From positions 12,028,001 through 12,092,000 of the forward strand of contig JBAIAC010000018.1 in the NCBI GenBank assembly GCA_037349315.1: DNA of 64,000 nt. The letters run 5' to 3'. This stretch comes from Chelydra serpentina (Eukaryota > Chordata > Testudines > Chelydridae). Every line of letters starts with the position of its first letter. Positions within the stretch are counted from its first letter, which is position 1. Below are positions 21,708-32,526 of the stretch, one piece after another. A program made the position numbers and the translations under genes. Below the pieces are notes generated by a model, which did not search any database, had not been told where the DNA came from, and saw only the letters and a program-made list of their open reading frames with translations.

Positions 21708-23350
21708 AACCATCCTTTGTATTTCTGGTCTGTATGTTTACTTATGCATATAATTGGGAAAATAGCTTTCTGCAACTAGGGGAATTAATAGCAGACTCTT
21801 TTAACCTTACTAATTGCTGGGTATGTGGCGGTCCGGGAGAATTAAATGAATGGCCCTGGGTAGCTCAGCCAGTACAGCCTAAGTGGTGGCTAAGTAGCTT
21901 AAGCATAGTACATAAGGGAACAGGAAGGTGGACTGAGAACCAGGGCCCCTGGCGACTCTATGCTGCTGGAGTAGGTGTCTTTTGTCTTAATCGAACGAGA
22001 CATGAGGGAAAATATATGGGGGAAAGCAAATGTGAATGGACCCTATCCTTGGGCTTTGATTGCTGGGATCCTCACTGTCGCCCATATGACTGTTTAAAGT
22101 ACCAAGGGCGATGGAACCTTACCCATGTAAAGCTGACTAACAATAGCTGGGTAAAGTGTTCCTACTGGCGTCACAGGGGTGCTGGCTGTAAAGCAGTGGG
22201 ATTAGATGGGTACTTTGATGCCCTCTTCCTAAGCTGCCAGCGGGACAATACCACTGACAAAAATCATGTGGTACGGTGGTATCAATGGGCGTGGCAACAC
22301 CGTAATGGAACCCGGGTTACCCATTTTCGACAATTTTGGGCTAGTACTAATAACCCCAGATTTGGTTGTAACTGTGTATGGAAGGCAGGAGCTGGAGCAT
22401 GGAAATGCGACTACTGTAACCCAAATGTAGACAACTTCCTGGGGGGACCTATAGAATCAGGCAACGCTCTCTATTACGAAGAGCCGGGTCCCGCCGATTC
22501 TCCCGAGACCTGGGATGGCCCCTTTGCTAATGGAGTCTGGGCGTTGAAAGGTCACTATTGGATCTGCGGATTTTATGCTTATCGGAGGTTGCCTCCAAAT
22601 TGGTCAGGAATATGTTATATAGGATATATTAGACCTTTATTCTTTCTTTTACCTCAAGCCCAAGGAAGTAAATTGGGAATTAAAGTGTATGATGATTTGG
22701 TTAGGGAAAAACGGTCTTTAGACTCCACTTTAACCGCTGGAAGTTCCCAAAATTGGGGAGCTCAAGAATGGCCCCCTGAAAGAATTATTAAACATTATGG
22801 ACCGGCCACCTGGAATCCCAGTGAACTGGTAACCGGGGCCAGGGAACCGATTTACAATCTAAATCGAATTATTAGGCTCCAGGCTATTTTGGAAATAGTA
22901 ACCAATCAGACGGCCGCAGCACTGGATCTCTTGGCCGATCAATCAACTCAAATGAGACATGCAATTCTCCAGCATCATATAGCTCTTGACTATTTGTTAG
23001 CAGAGGAAGGGGGACTCTGTGCAAAATTGAATGAATCTAACTGCTGCTTACAAATAGACGATAATGGCCAGGCAGTGAAACAGTTAACCAAAGAAATGAG
23101 AAAAATAACCCATGTCCCAGTACAGACCTGGAACGGTTGGGACACGGATTGGTTTACCTCCTGGCTACCGCAATGGGGATGGTTACGGAAAGGTTTCCTC
23201 CTTTTTATACTCTTTATTACCATCCTATTAACAATTGCTTGCTTTGCCCCATGCTTAATTGCAATGATTCGCAAGCTGGCTGGTCAAGTTACATACCAGC
23301 AAATGATGATCTTGTATAAACCTGAAGGGACTGAGGCGCAAAGCCCATAA
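21704..23350 (+). CDS. env: Envelope glycoprotein precursor (SU-TM)
   Basis: The 548-residue precursor has a hydrophobic N-terminal signal (about 1-16), a surface subunit with CWVC at 38-41 (a CXXC motif as in gammaretroviral SU), and a furin-type site REKR at 334-337. The transmembrane subunit holds a heptad-rich helix (about 385-430), an immunosuppressive-domain-like stretch before EEGGLC, a disulfide motif C439-X7-C447-C448, and a membrane anchor at about 498-520. The tail contains YQQM. N-glycosylation sequons include N34, N96, N138, N146, N182, N201, N299, N401 and N443, the last inside the disulfide loop. Most relatives have CX6CC. No hydrophobic fusion peptide directly follows the cleavage site. 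Expression would need a spliced mRNA, probably from the leader donor. Confidence 0.93.
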   Translation: MKPSFVFLVCMFTYAYNWENSFLQLGELIADSFNLTNCWVCGGPGELNEWPWVAQPVQPKWWLSSLSIVHKGTGRWTENQGPWRLYAAGVGVFCLNRTRHEGKYMGESKCEWTLSLGFDCWDPHCRPYDCLKYQGRWNLTHVKLTNNSWVKCSYWRHRGAGCKAVGLDGYFDALFLSCQRDNTTDKNHVVRWYQWAWQHRNGTRVTHFRQFWASTNNPRFGCNCVWKAGAGAWKCDYCNPNVDNFLGGPIESGNALYYEEPGPADSPETWDGPFANGVWALKGHYWICGFYAYRRLPPNWSGICYIGYIRPLFFLLPQAQGSKLGIKVYDDLVREKRSLDSTLTAGSSQNWGAQEWPPERIIKHYGPATWNPSELVTGAREPIYNLNRIIRLQAILEIVTNQTAAALDLLADQSTQMRHAILQHHIALDYLLAEEGGLCAKLNESNCCLQIDDNGQAVKQLTKEMRKITHVPVQTWNGWDTDWFTSWLPQWGWLRKGFLLFILFITILLTIACFAPCLIAMIRKLAGQVTYQQMMILYKPEGTEAQSP

Positions 23351-23367
23351 GCTCTTAAAATGTTTTT

Positions 23368-23378
23368 AAGGGGGGAAG
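23368..23378 (+). other. Polypurine tract (plus-strand primer)
   Basis: AAGGGGGGAAG lies two bases upstream of the 3' LTR, the standard place for the plus-strand DNA primer. It is intact. Confidence 0.85.
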
Positions 23379-23380
23379 CT

Positions 23381-23941
23381 TGATAGAAAAGGCCTAAAAA
23401 TTAACAAGCACAGGCCGTATCTTCCTCTCTTTCTCTGGCTTTAGCTCAAAGAGGGGCCTAGGGACTGGAATAGCGAGCGAGACCTAGGAATCAAGGACAG
23501 GACATGTATCTAGTCTCACATTAAATCATGTTAACTATTTACTAATTAGTCCGCTTGGCATAAAAGTATATGCAGCTGTTTTCTCATGTATCCTTAAAAA
23601 TATGTAATACCAAAGGTCAAGGTATGTACCCCATATTCCCTTCTAAATGATAAATGTATCCGCAACAGATGTGTCCTATATCCCCCTCCCCAAAATTATG
23701 TATCCTGTGTGACCTGTTATCTATAGGTTAGTATAATGACGTATATTAAAGTTGTTTGTTACTGATTATAAAAGGGGCTCATGTCGCCCATGTAAAGTGT
23801 GCTCTTCTCTGGCATTAGTCGAGAAGAAACACCCGCTCAGCTGAACGAAAATAAAGGTGTGGTACCCGTCTTCTTGTTCTCCGTGCCTCCTTGGTGGAAT
23901 TGGGTAAGCTCCAGGGGGAAACGGGCCCTATTTGGCTAACA
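23381..23941 (+). repeat. 3' LTR
   Basis: Identical by reading to the 5' LTR. The TATA box is at 23767-23774 and AATAAA at 23850-23855; the latter would end the proviral transcript. It is followed by the second ATGA (23942-23945). Confidence 0.97.
23850..23855 (+). terminator. ERV poly(A) signal, functional copy
   Basis: AATAAA in R of the 3' LTR, with a T-rich downstream stretch. It is expected to define the end of the genomic and env mRNAs. Confidence 0.75.
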
Positions 23942-23945
23942 ATGA
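23942..23945. repeat. ERV target-site duplication, right
   Basis: ATGA matches 15190-15193. Confidence 0.8.
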
Positions 23946-24033
23946 TGCTTATTTCTAACCTCATATTAAGGTGCATGAAGAACCACATTTATTTGTCACT
24001 TTGAGACAGATACTGCAATGTGCCCTATACACA

Positions 24034-24390
24034 GATATATCTTAAAACCCTTCTCAAATTGAAACTAGTGCAAAATGTAGCAGCCCATCTACTGACTAAG
24101 GCATATTGTAGAAAGCATATGACACTCTATGCTATGCACTGGCTGTTTGAAAGTCCTGGGTGGAGTTCAAAGTATTGCTTTTAGTTTATAGTTTATAAAG
24201 GCCGTAATAGTTTAGGACCAGATTAACGAAGTGACCCTCTCTCCCACCAGGCTATATTACTGCATTTGGAAATCAGCAAAGGCACTCGTATCAGATCCCC
24301 AATATTAACAAGAAGGAAATGCCAATAGGGTATTGTCTGATGCACCACAGATTCTGGCATTTGCCATCCCATTTGTTGCACCAGAGCCCA
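24034..24390 (+). pseudogene. L2-like LINE ORF2 C-terminal relic
   Basis: Conceptual reading gives KLVQNVAAHLLT, then a HWL segment, then a VYKGRNSLGPD segment after an in-frame stop. This is the order of the post-RT region of L2/CR1-clade LINEs (LVQNAAARLLT, LHWLPV, YKALNGLAP). Several stops make it dead. It lies 90 bp right of the ERV. Confidence 0.6.
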
Positions 24391-24615
24391 AATGTTTAAC
24401 CTTCTGCATATGCTGAATCAGGCCTCAGGTGAAGATAAGTGTTAAAAAAGTAAGGGTTTTATCTATTCACTACTATTCTGATTTGTTAGTAGGTTACTGC
24501 CAATTACACTTCTCAGGATGGATGGAGTAGTTAATTACTTGATGTCCATATATAAAGTACATGTATATGAAGCAATTTTTTAATTTTGTAAAAGAGCATG
24601 AGTTTGTGGGCATTT

Positions 24616-24799
24616 CATAGAATCATAGAATATCAGGGTTGGCAGGGACCTTAGGAGGTCATCTAGTCCAACCCCCTGCTCAAAGCAGGACCAATTCCCA
24701 ATTTTTGCCCCAGATCCCTAAATGGCCCCCTCAAGGATTGAACTCACAACGCTGGGTTTAGCAGGTCAATGCTCAAACCACTGAGCTATCCCTCCCCCC
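24616..24799 (-). mobile_element. tRNA-derived turtle SINE with CR1-like tail
   Basis: On the minus strand it begins gggggagggatagctcagtg, with a pol III box A (tagctcagtggttt) and box B (gagttcaatcc), continues through a core (gccatttagggatctgggg), and ends in a CR1-like tail, ggtcatctagtccaacccc in reverse, plus tctatgattctatg. This tRNA head, core and CR1 tail is the known cryptodiran SINE design and is the best single clue to a turtle genome. Confidence 0.88.
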
Positions 24800-26252
24800 T
24801 TTGATAGATTAGAAACTGGAATAAACAATTTTTTTTCAGTATCAACAAAGGAACCATTTGTAATAAAACCTTACAACTATGCTGAACTAATAGAAAAAAG
24901 TAAATGATAGGATGGAAAGAAGACTTCACAATGACTAACCTAATACTGAAAATAAAAGTGTTACCCTTTCAGAGATTTCCAGTTTTGACTGTTTTTCAGT
25001 AAAGAAGTGCCAATTTTCAAGGTTGTATTAAAGCAGGATTGTCTCAGTCTTGAAAAATGTTAAATGCATTAAGGGATTTTGGTGACTTGAAAATATAGAA
25101 AGGTTTGTGATGACATGTGAAAGTTTCTTTGGCACTGTACAGGTATGGTTTGGGAAAACATTTCATGTTTAATTGATCAGGTAACTGCTGTATTATTTAA
25201 AAGCCAAAAACATTGCAATACTGTATCTTTAAAAAACTGATTTCACTTCCCAAAGTTCCCAAGCTGATGAGATCCAATCATTTCTTACTTTTTCAATATT
25301 ATTTACAATATAATTGAAATCCTTTGCTTTACAATTTGATAACCAGACATTTCTAAGGAAAATATTATATAAAATAATGAAAAATATAGGTTCTAAGCTA
25401 AGCTATTATTTCATCTTCCATACATCTTTGAAAAAACTTTGGTTATCTTAAATCTTTAGGATGTAGTATAATTCGTTACAAGGGCTACCCCCCAACTACC
25501 TTATTCATGCAACTTTTATGTATCTTTGCACACTCATAAAAGGGAAATTGCCATCACTCTGTTTGCATAAATCTAGATCATAATGAATTTTCCCTTTTTC
25601 CCTTCATGCCAGCAAAATCCTTCAAACACTCCAGACAAGTTTTCCAGCACCACAGGGAAGCAAAAGCCAAAAAGTAAACTTAATGAGGCCAAACAGAGGC
25701 CTTCTAGCTCTTGCGAAAATGTTAAGCTTATTTATAAAGGAAGCAGGGAGGGGGAACCCACAAAAGCTATAGTGCTGATTGCAGGAAAAATGTTTACAGT
25801 AATTCCTTTGTCTAGGTTACCATGCAGGGCTCAAATTCAGGGAGAACTGGAGGGAATACAACTCCCCTTATTAAAATATATTAATTAGTTTAATATATAC
25901 AGTTCCAGCCTTTGAAAATCAGACCAAACCCGTGGGACAAACAGCAGGATCTTGCAAGACCTTGCCTATGTTCTTGGATTTGCTCTTCTGAAGACAGAGT
26001 CCCAGAAGCCATCTCTGAAACGTCTTCTAATACCCCGCCCATTTTATTAAAAGTGTGTTTTTTTAATTTCTCTCTCTCTCTCTCTTTTTTTTTTTTTAAA
26101 TAACGAAGGCATATTCATTGGCAACATTATAGATCGAGCTGCACCAGGAACTTCTACACCATCTTGGTAAGGATTCTTAAGATAACAGGGCTTCTTCTGT
26201 AAAAGTGAAATTTTTTTTAACTACTTGGTTTGAGCTACAGTCAAAGGGTACA
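24800..26252. other. Intronic sequence, nothing recognised
   Basis: AT-rich. The ORF at 25583-25888 has no domain, no splice context and no match I recognise. A (CT)n/(T)n tract lies at 26068-26098. Confidence 0.5.
26068..26098. repeat. (CT)n then (T)n simple repeat
   Basis: A run of CT dinucleotides followed by about 13 T. Confidence 0.9.
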
Positions 26253-26526
26253 TCTACACTGCAAGAAAATGCAGCAGAGAGTCTAAGAACCTGAATCAAC
26301 TGACTTGGGCTCGAGTCACAGGGCTAGTGCTATGGGGCTAAAAATAGCAGCACGGACGTTCCCGCTCAAGCTCTCAGATCCACCAACTTCATCAGGTCTC
26401 AAAACCCAAACAGGAATATCTATACTGCTAATTTTAGTCCCAGAACATAAGCCTCACAGTTGACGTGGGCTCTGAGACTCGCAGCTGCAGGGAATTTTTT
26501 TGTTTGCAGTGTAGACGAACTAAAAG
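26253..26526. mobile_element. MITE with ctacactgca ends
   Basis: The left end gggtacatctacactgcaa and the right end tttgcagtgtagacgaac are inverted repeats. The interior is non-coding with a gggctagtgctatggggc segment. A related but diverged element is at 63424-63616. Confidence 0.65.
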
Positions 26527-27280
26527 ACTGGAAGTCATGATTCCTGAGTACTTCTCCTAACTCTCCAATGTGCTACTGAGCAAGGAAATGTCTTGGTGCC
26601 TGACTTTATCCATCTGTATAAAAGGTATAATAATGTCCACTTTGCTTACAGGGATATTGTGATTTTTAGTGTTTGCAAAGTATTATTATTGTTGCTAATA
26701 TTTAGGAATTGTCTCCTTCCTGTTCACCAACTGGTCAATAAATAATAAGGTTAAACAATCAGGGATTGCCTACGAACACCATTCTTTCAACTGTCAATGC
26801 TTTTAGTGCATAGGTTTAGTATGCAGACTAGCAGCTAAACTGAGAGAAATGGAGCAATTCAGTCTATTACCAAAGTAATCAATGAACTTTTTCAGTGGTA
26901 CCTTTTTTAAAAACACAACTGGCCAAGTCCTGAAAAGTGATGAGCATCTACAATGCTTGACTTCAATGTAACTTTGGCTTGTGCTTAAAATTAAGTACAA
27001 TCTTAAAATGCTTTACTGAATCAGAGCCTATTTTTCCCAGTGTGAGATTAGAGTAAGCCCTGATCCTGTTTTCCTTGAACATCACGAAGCGTCATGGAAG
27101 ATATCAGGCTCTTCGTGTTCTCACTTTTTCAAACTTACTTATATCACAAACGCAGCAGTATGAATCCAAGGTTTTAGACAGTGTTCCATATCTAACTAAA
27201 TTAATCCCACCCACTGAATGTTCAATTCCTTGCATTGTGTTTGTACTCCTCATACAGTCTTTGGCCAGTCAACAGGTCAA

Positions 27281-27350
27281 GATTCTCAGCTGGTGTAAAT
27301 CAACATAGTTCTATTGAAGTCAATGCAGTGATGCCAATTTATACCAGAGG
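27281..27350. repeat. Small foldback repeat (old MITE)
   Basis: gattctcagctggtgtaaat on the left and atttataccagaggag on the right are roughly inverted around gaagtcaatgcag. This is the same ancient family as 3666-3744. Confidence 0.5.
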
Positions 27351-28236
27351 AGGGTGTGTCCCAATGGCTCAAATCATCCTTATATTGGAATTTTCTTCCT
27401 TTTGTTGTTTTGGGTCACAGCCTCAATTATTATTTAACTCATTTTCTGTATTTAGTAAACAGATTTTTAATTAAGCAAGCTTCTATTTATAAGGAAATGT
27501 GTCAAAAATTCAGATTTATATCAGTTATCAAACATTAAAATAATGCCTTTAAATTACTAAATACAATTCTCAATTTCTAAGAGAACGCTGCTGACTATGC
27601 TTCTCTTCTGAGTTATGTAGTTAGTAATTTAATTTAATTATGCAAACAATATGCCCCATATTTAATGTCTTCTTTGCTGGAATAGACTCTTACCAGTATC
27701 ACATTAACTTAACCCTAAAGTAATCAATGGTGGTGTACTTGATAGGTTGAATATTTGAATTAACTGATATAAGTGAGATCTGTGCTAGGATTATACAAGT
27801 TTCAGTCATCAGTCAGCATTTAAATGCAGTCCCACTCTGAACATTGATTTTGTAGATGAGAGTATGGAAAGCTTTTATGGTGTCTAAATAATGTCTACAT
27901 GAAATGTGCTCAGTTTACAAATACAAATATGTGGGTTTTTTTAAATTTCCAATTTTGTGAATCATCTGGGATTTGAAAATCAAGCTCGTTTCTTTCTTGC
28001 TTGCTCACCATTACCAGTAATAAAGATTCTGTAGGACAAACTCTACCATCAACCATGACGTTTGGGGAGACTTTTGCATTAGTAGATTCCCTTGGTTTGC
28101 ACAGGTGAAAATAATTATAGCCCTGTAATTTACTACACAATTCTGTTGATGCTGCAGAAGGAGAAACAGAATCCAACTCAGTCTCCAGTTGCCAACAGGT
28201 GTAAAAGAAACACATCTTTGTCATTCAAGTTGGCAC

Positions 28237-28312
28237 ACACAGACACACACACACGTATATATTGACTTGAATGACAGAAATGTCTAGATGGGGAAAGAGA
28301 GAGAGAGAGAGA
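28237..28312. repeat. CA-rich and (GA)n microsatellites
   Basis: A CA-rich run (cacacacagacacacacaca) ends near 28254, and (GA)n occurs at about 28296-28311. Simple tracts, no gene. Confidence 0.85.
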
Positions 28313-30222
28313 TGAGTACACACGAACAGATTTATGAGAGAAAAGGTGTTAAGGTGTTAATTTTAAAAGTCAGCATTTTGTTGTTGTCTGCAATCCTCTT
28401 CACAGAGGACATAAGCAAGTACCAACTTTTCGTTTTGGAACAGACTAAGCATCATAGATAGAAGTTCCACTCTCTGAAAAGACCTCCCTCTTTATGTCTT
28501 TAAGGGGGAGGAGGGTATTCTGCCTCCATGGCAATATCTTCCACACCCTGCAGTTCTTGAGAGGCCAACTGACTAAGCAGAGGCGGAGGAGACTGGGGTT
28601 GGGGAATGCTTACAGTCCCATCTTGGCCCCCACAGAGAGCTCCCAGAGAAGCTAACACAATGCCAGATTCTATTATCTATTATTGATGTAAATTAACTTT
28701 AAAAAAAAACAGATAAAGAAGGTGTGTGTGGTTTTTTAAAAAAATGAGGCTACACTCACTCCAGGGTCTATGGTACGTGTAATTTACAACTACATAGATC
28801 AACTACATAGTTTACATACAACTACATAGTTTACCCAGTTTCTGACCCAGGGCCATGACAAACTTCAGAGTGACCGCAACAAAGTTACTCCAGATTTACA
28901 GATGTAAGAGAAATCAGAATCTGGCCCACTTGCTATAAAATTAATTTCAAGAACAGATTGAGTAGACACATTAGACAAGCAACCACAATTTCAGTTTACA
29001 TTCTAGAAGCACAGTGCCCCCCCGCCAAACACGAGGCTGAAATATTGACTCAATACTCTTTCCACTGTGTTTGTATGATCTAATAACTCACCACACACTT
29101 CCTGTAGTACCTGTTTTTTTTCCCTGAAGGTCTACCATCCAAGTACTGACTAGATCTGAATTTTCTTAGTTTACAAAATAGGATAAAATCACAGCCTGAG
29201 ACTGCTTGTATGTAACCAATTAGAAATGGGTTTGTTGATATTCTTGTTCCTTACAAATGCTAAGTTCCACAGGTACATTTCAGGAGAAAAACAAAACAAA
29301 GGATGTCATCATTCACGTACTGCACAGTTTTACAGATAAACTACTTATCCTTGCCCAACTAAAAATACCCATCAAAAACTCATCTTCTGTTGGAACCAAG
29401 ATAAACATTCCATGCCAAAAAAAAAAAAAAATCTTCTCAGGATCCTCTGTTCCAAGCACAATTATATCTTAAGAATTCAGCTAGTCTGCCTTAAATAAAT
29501 GTGGGTTCAAATCAAATTAAATGCAAAGTTACTAGAGGTATCTGTCGTATTTAATCTGGATACCTTCAAAATATTCTCCAATTTCCCTTGATAGTAACTC
29601 CCCTAACATTTTGTTGAAACCTGCCTAGCTGCTGTGTATCCCTCTCTCTCTCTCATATTGCAACACCATCAATTTCACACTAAGGAGCAACACAAAACTG
29701 AAAATGATGGGCAGTTCCACTCAGAAAAATGTATTTTACACACATGCACACATTTAATCCCTGGCTAGATAAGTTATGGAAAAAAAAGTAGGCTATATTA
29801 TCAGCAGGGTCCTCCTTTCAGTTCTGGAATTAAATATTCAGCAATTGTTAATAATGAGTCCAAAGTAGAGACCACAGTAATTACTGTATATCCCTGTGGC
29901 TAATCAGTGAGTACCTAGGATTTGGAAGTAACAATATCTGCCACAAATTAGGAGGCAGGTCACTGACTCTTACTTTTATTAGGACCAGGATTAGGTGGTT
30001 TAAATAAACAGAGAAACTCTGCCAAGGAAGAGCTTTTGAAAGACAAAATGTTGGGACTCCACCAAGATCCACAAGGAAATCAAAACTAGCGCCACTTGCT
30101 CACCTGCTAAAGCAACAGACGAAGTAGCTGCAGGCAGCTAAATAATTTTCTAATTGAGCAAACAGTTTAATCTCATGGTGGGGATGTGGCATATAATTAA
30201 TGTCCATTGAATAAAGATATTT

Positions 30223-30568
30223 ATTTAGAGTGTGTTGTTTTACTTCTCGGTGGGTAGTGATCGATGTTCTGGGATCGATCGGTGGGTAGTGATCGATGTT
30301 CTGGGATCGATTTATCGCGTCTCATCTAGACGCGATAAATCGATCCCAGAGCCACTCCCCGTTGACACTGGAACTCCAGCTCCACGAGCGGAGGAAGCGC
30401 TGTCAACGGGGGAGCCTGCCTGCTGCGGTGTGGATGGGGGTAAGTACTTTTAAAAATCGATCTAAGATATTCGACTTCAGCTACGTTATTCACGTAGCTG
30501 AAGTTGCGTATCTTAGATCGATCCCCATCCCCTGCCCCCCCCCCCCACGTAGTGTGGACCAGCCCTAA
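30223..30568. mobile_element. Hairpin-bearing MITE, copy B
   Basis: Same family as 6511-6816, in the opposite direction. The right end reads acgtagtgtggaccagcccta. 30303-30322 and 30328-30347 are perfect 20-base inverted arms around catct. 30456-30486 and 30492-30522 form a second long hairpin around cttcagctacgt. The 32-base unit 30248-30279 is repeated exactly at 30280-30311. The left boundary is less certain. Confidence 0.7.
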
Positions 30569-31465
30569 CTTTCCTTCTTTGAAAATGCAGGTCAAAAATT
30601 ATGATTCTGGTCACAAAAAGAGCCACATAAAAGTGGTACCTTATTACCTAAGGTATCTTTTTCCTATGTTCCTGTATGTTCCCACATCTTATCAACTTAA
30701 TTTTCTTTAATTTCATTTTTACTACTGTTGGCCCTGCAGATCTACAACAGCTAGACAAGTGCAAGCTACATCCTCCTCTGCTTTCTACATCATAAACACT
30801 ATTGCAGAATCTTTGTTATTAATGATGATGCTCGTGAAAAAACAACAAAACACAGCTTGATTCTCAAATAAATAGGTTGTGGTCGCAGTGCTGGCAAATA
30901 GAAAAATCATCTTTTGATTTGTAAACTGAACATGTTTATGAAGGACACAAAGAGAATAAATATTGACCCCACACACAAATCATTTTTTTCAAAGGGTCAT
31001 TTTTCTGGTTATAACTGCATGTTGAATAATTACATTATCTAGCTAAAAAACACCAGGTCAGGTTAAGAAATGTCAGGTTAGTAGCTGGCCTTGGGGGTCT
31101 ATAGAAAAGAAAAGCAGAGGTTATATTTATGAAAGGAGACGCATATTGAAAACTATGTTAAAATTACAAGCTATCACTTTAACTCGCAAAGTTGGGGGCT
31201 TTTTAGGGATGCACACAATCTGGATCTGGTTCAGTCAGTACACAAAGAGCTAGCCTAGAGCAAGGTGTGCCTCTCTGCCTTGGGAGCAGCTTGTTTTCTG
31301 TCCTCTATTTTTGGTAAGTATGTGTTAGGGCTCTGAATTCTAAGGAATAACAGTGTTACATAGAATACTTCTTCTGGAAGGTTGCAATGTTTTTATCTAA
31401 CTTTTCTGTGTGTATGCCATGAACATAACAGAAAGGTGTAGTTCAGGGTGAAAACATAGAAATTA
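30569..31465. other. Intronic sequence, nothing recognised
   Basis: AT-rich, with no supported gene or clear repeat. Confidence 0.5.
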
Positions 31466-32526
31466 GGGTGGTCAAGTGATTAAAAAAATTAATCGTGATT
31501 AATCACGCTGTTAAATAATAGAATACCATTTATTTAAATATTTTTGGATGTTTTACATTTTCAAATATATTGATTTCAATTTCAACACAGAATACAAAGT
31601 GTACAGTGCTCACTTTATATTTATTTTTATTATAAATATTTGCACTGTAAAAATAAAAGAAATAGTATTTTTCAATTCACTTAATACAAGTACAGCAGTG
31701 CAATCTCTTTATCATGAAAGCTGAACATACAAATGTAGAATTATGTACAAAAAAATAACCGCATTCAAAAATAAAACAATGTCAAACTTTAGAGCCTATA
31801 AGTCCACTCAGTCCTATTTCTTGTTCAACCAATCACTCAGACAAACAAGTTTGTTTACATGTGCAGGAAACAGTGCTGCCGACTCCTTGTTTACAATGTC
31901 ACCTGACAGTGAGCGTTCACATGGCACTGTTGTTGCCAGCATTACAAGATATTTACGTGCCAGATGCACTAAAGATTCATATGTCCCTTCATGCTTCAAT
32001 CACCATTCCAGGGGACATGAGTCCATGCTGATGATGGGCTCTGCTCAATAACGATCCAAAGCAGTGAAGACCAAAGCATGTTCATATACATCATCATCAT
32101 AGTCAGATGCCACCAGCAGAAGGTTGATTTTCTTTTTTGGTGGTTCGAGTTCTGTAGTTCCTGCACTGGAACTCTTTTAAGACTTCTGAAAGCATGCTCC
32201 ACACTTCGTCCTGCTCAGATTTTGGAAGGCACTTCAGATTCTTAGACCTTGGGTCAAGTGCTGTAGCCATCTTTAGGAATCTCACATTAGTACCTTCTTT
32301 GCATTTTGTCAAATCTGCAGTGAAAGCGATCTTAACATGCTGGGTCATCATCTGAGACTGCCATAACATGAAATATATGGCAGAATGCAGGTAAAACACA
32401 GAGCAGGAGACATGCAATTCTCCCCCACGGAGTTCAGTCGCAAATTTAATTAATGTATTTTTTTTAACAAATGTCATCAGCATGGAAGTATGTCCTCTGG
32501 AATGGTGGCCAAAGCATGAAGGGGTA

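Larger units (their letters stand above)
15194..23941 (+). mobile_element. Complete gammaretrovirus-like ERV (class I)
   Basis: This is an 8,748-bp provirus with the order LTR, primer site, leader, gag, pro-pol, env, polypurine tract, LTR. The LTRs begin TG, end CA, and read as identical over 561 bp at a constant offset of 8,187. All three genes are open. The gammaretroviral assignment rests on one CCHC knuckle in Gag, a PPVY late motif, in-frame gag-pol separated by TAG, the protease/RT/RNase H/integrase order, and a 4-bp target duplication. It lies antisense to COL25A1, presumably in intron 1. Identical LTRs mean little time since integration. Whether the copy is fixed, polymorphic or expressed cannot be told from sequence alone. 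Confidence 0.97.
26527..30222. other. Intronic sequence with simple repeats
   Basis: No supported exon. It contains a small foldback repeat (27281-27350) and microsatellites near 28237-28312. 28857-28925 is another fragment of the old ccagatttac/atctggccc repeat family. Confidence 0.5.

Noticed and set aside
25583..25888. 101-codon plus-strand ORF
   Set aside because: No recognisable domain, no splice-site context, AT-rich intron; not enough to call a gene.
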